Below are positions 63,664 to 64,000 of a DNA stretch of 64,000 nt, in pieces (positions within the stretch are counted from its first letter, which is position 1; each line of letters opens with the position of its first letter). Both the position numbers and the translations under genes were made by a program. Origin of the DNA: Phenylobacterium zucineum HLK1. GTDB lineage: Bacteria > Pseudomonadota > Alphaproteobacteria > Caulobacterales > Caulobacteraceae. The notes under the pieces were generated by a model. It worked only from the letters and a program-made list of their open reading frames with translations. It was not told where the DNA came from and ran no database searches. The stretch lies in assembly GCF_000017265.1 (NCBI RefSeq), contig NC_011143.1:248001-312000 (forward strand), written 5' to 3'.

Positions 63664-64000
63664 ATGCCGTCAGACCTCGACCTGCGTTCGCTCCGGATCG
63701 GCGTCCTTCTGAACACCTCGAGTGGCAGCTGCGACAGCTCCACCCGCGGCGCCGTCCTCAGCGTCCTGGAGACGGCCGAGGTCGAGCCGGTGCAAGTCTG
63801 GGATGTCGTCGGCAAGGGGGTGGATCGAGCTTTGGACCAGGCGACGGAAAGTGGGTTGGACGTAATGGTCGTTCTGGGCGGCGACGGCACCATACGGGCG
63901 GCCGCCCAGCGGTGCGAGGCCGAAGGCCCTCTGCTCATGCCACTGCCGGGCGGGACCATGAACATGCTCCCCAAGGCGCTCTACGGCGCCCGTACCTGGC
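63664..64000 (+). CDS. Diacylglycerol-kinase-like protein, cut by window edge
   Basis: This is the first 112 residues of a lipid-kinase-type protein. The DAGK catalytic core shows IGVLLNTSSGSC near residue 11, the GGDGT motif near residue 76, and PLPGGTMNMLPKALYG near residue 97. Such enzymes phosphorylate diacylglycerol or related lipids, with ATP bound at GGDGT. It runs off the right edge. Confidence 0.85.
   Translation, partial: MPSDLDLRSLRIGVLLNTSSGSCDSSTRGAVLSVLETAEVEPVQVWDVVGKGVDRALDQATESGLDVMVVLGGDGTIRAAAQRCEAEGPLLMPLPGGTMNMLPKALYGARTW

Noticed and set aside
1-64000. tRNA genes, integrase or attachment sites that would define an island border
   Set aside because: I looked for a tRNA-like cloverleaf, tyrosine recombinase motifs and conjugation genes and saw none; the island borders are probably outside the window.

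Overview
The window is GC-rich DNA that reads as an alphaproteobacterium of the Caulobacterales type (Caulobacter, Phenylobacterium or Brevundimonas relative). The grounds are codon bias, a CC0125/CC1285-type lipoprotein, candidate EcfG-type stress promoters and the mix of metal-resistance families; genus-level placement is inference. Most of it is a heavy-metal resistance island built from a copper half and a zinc/cadmium/cobalt half, with a mobile-element hot spot between them.

Copper half (1-21.4 kb). An RTX repeat protein runs off the left edge. A CueR-type regulator and a CopA P1B-ATPase share one operon behind a MerR-family operator. A Cys-rich copper-storage protein, a DUF305 protein and a small lipoprotein lie divergently. 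An IS3/IS407-group element has truncated both a DUF411 gene and a PcoA/CopA multicopper oxidase; CopB is intact. After small secreted proteins and a TonB-dependent receptor with a Fur-like box, a long reverse-strand run reads copC, copD, a small secreted protein, then cusC, cusB, cusA and cusF.

Mobile hot spot (21.4-30.1 kb). An AAA ATPase is followed by a wrecked S8-type peptidase partner, an IS21 element and the stump of an IS1182 transposase. Then come a GIY-YIG-like nuclease with an XRE regulator, a second XRE regulator with a tiny membrane protein, and a CusF-like gene broken by an amber codon.

Zinc/cadmium/cobalt half (30.1-55.3 kb). A MerR regulator faces a small CDF-like transporter across a perfect 21-bp dyad. 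A small secreted protein and czcCBA (copy 1) follow, then a DUF411 protein, a DUF190 protein, a P1B-4 ATPase, an M23 peptidase, a TolC-like protein, CusF-like and other lipoproteins, BamE, a frameshifted receiver and a lone flgI. A second small secreted protein plus czcCBA (copy 2) is a near-identical duplicate over about 1.55 kb.

Stress and envelope tail (55.3-64 kb). This has a tandem universal stress protein, SRPBCC proteins, a duplicated unit of stress promoter, GY-rich secreted protein and zinc-ribbon protein (second copy decaying), a CzcD-like CDF transporter, lipoproteins, and the start of a diacylglycerol-kinase-like gene at the right edge.

The genes would work together to sense metal (two MerR proteins), pump it out of the cytoplasm (P1B ATPases, CDF), bind it in the periplasm (CusF, CopC, DUF411, DUF305) and expel it across the outer membrane (three HME-RND tripartite pumps). 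The most unusual pattern is a family of small secreted proteins ending in an Arg-Pro-Pro-Arg motif, found near each pump cluster.
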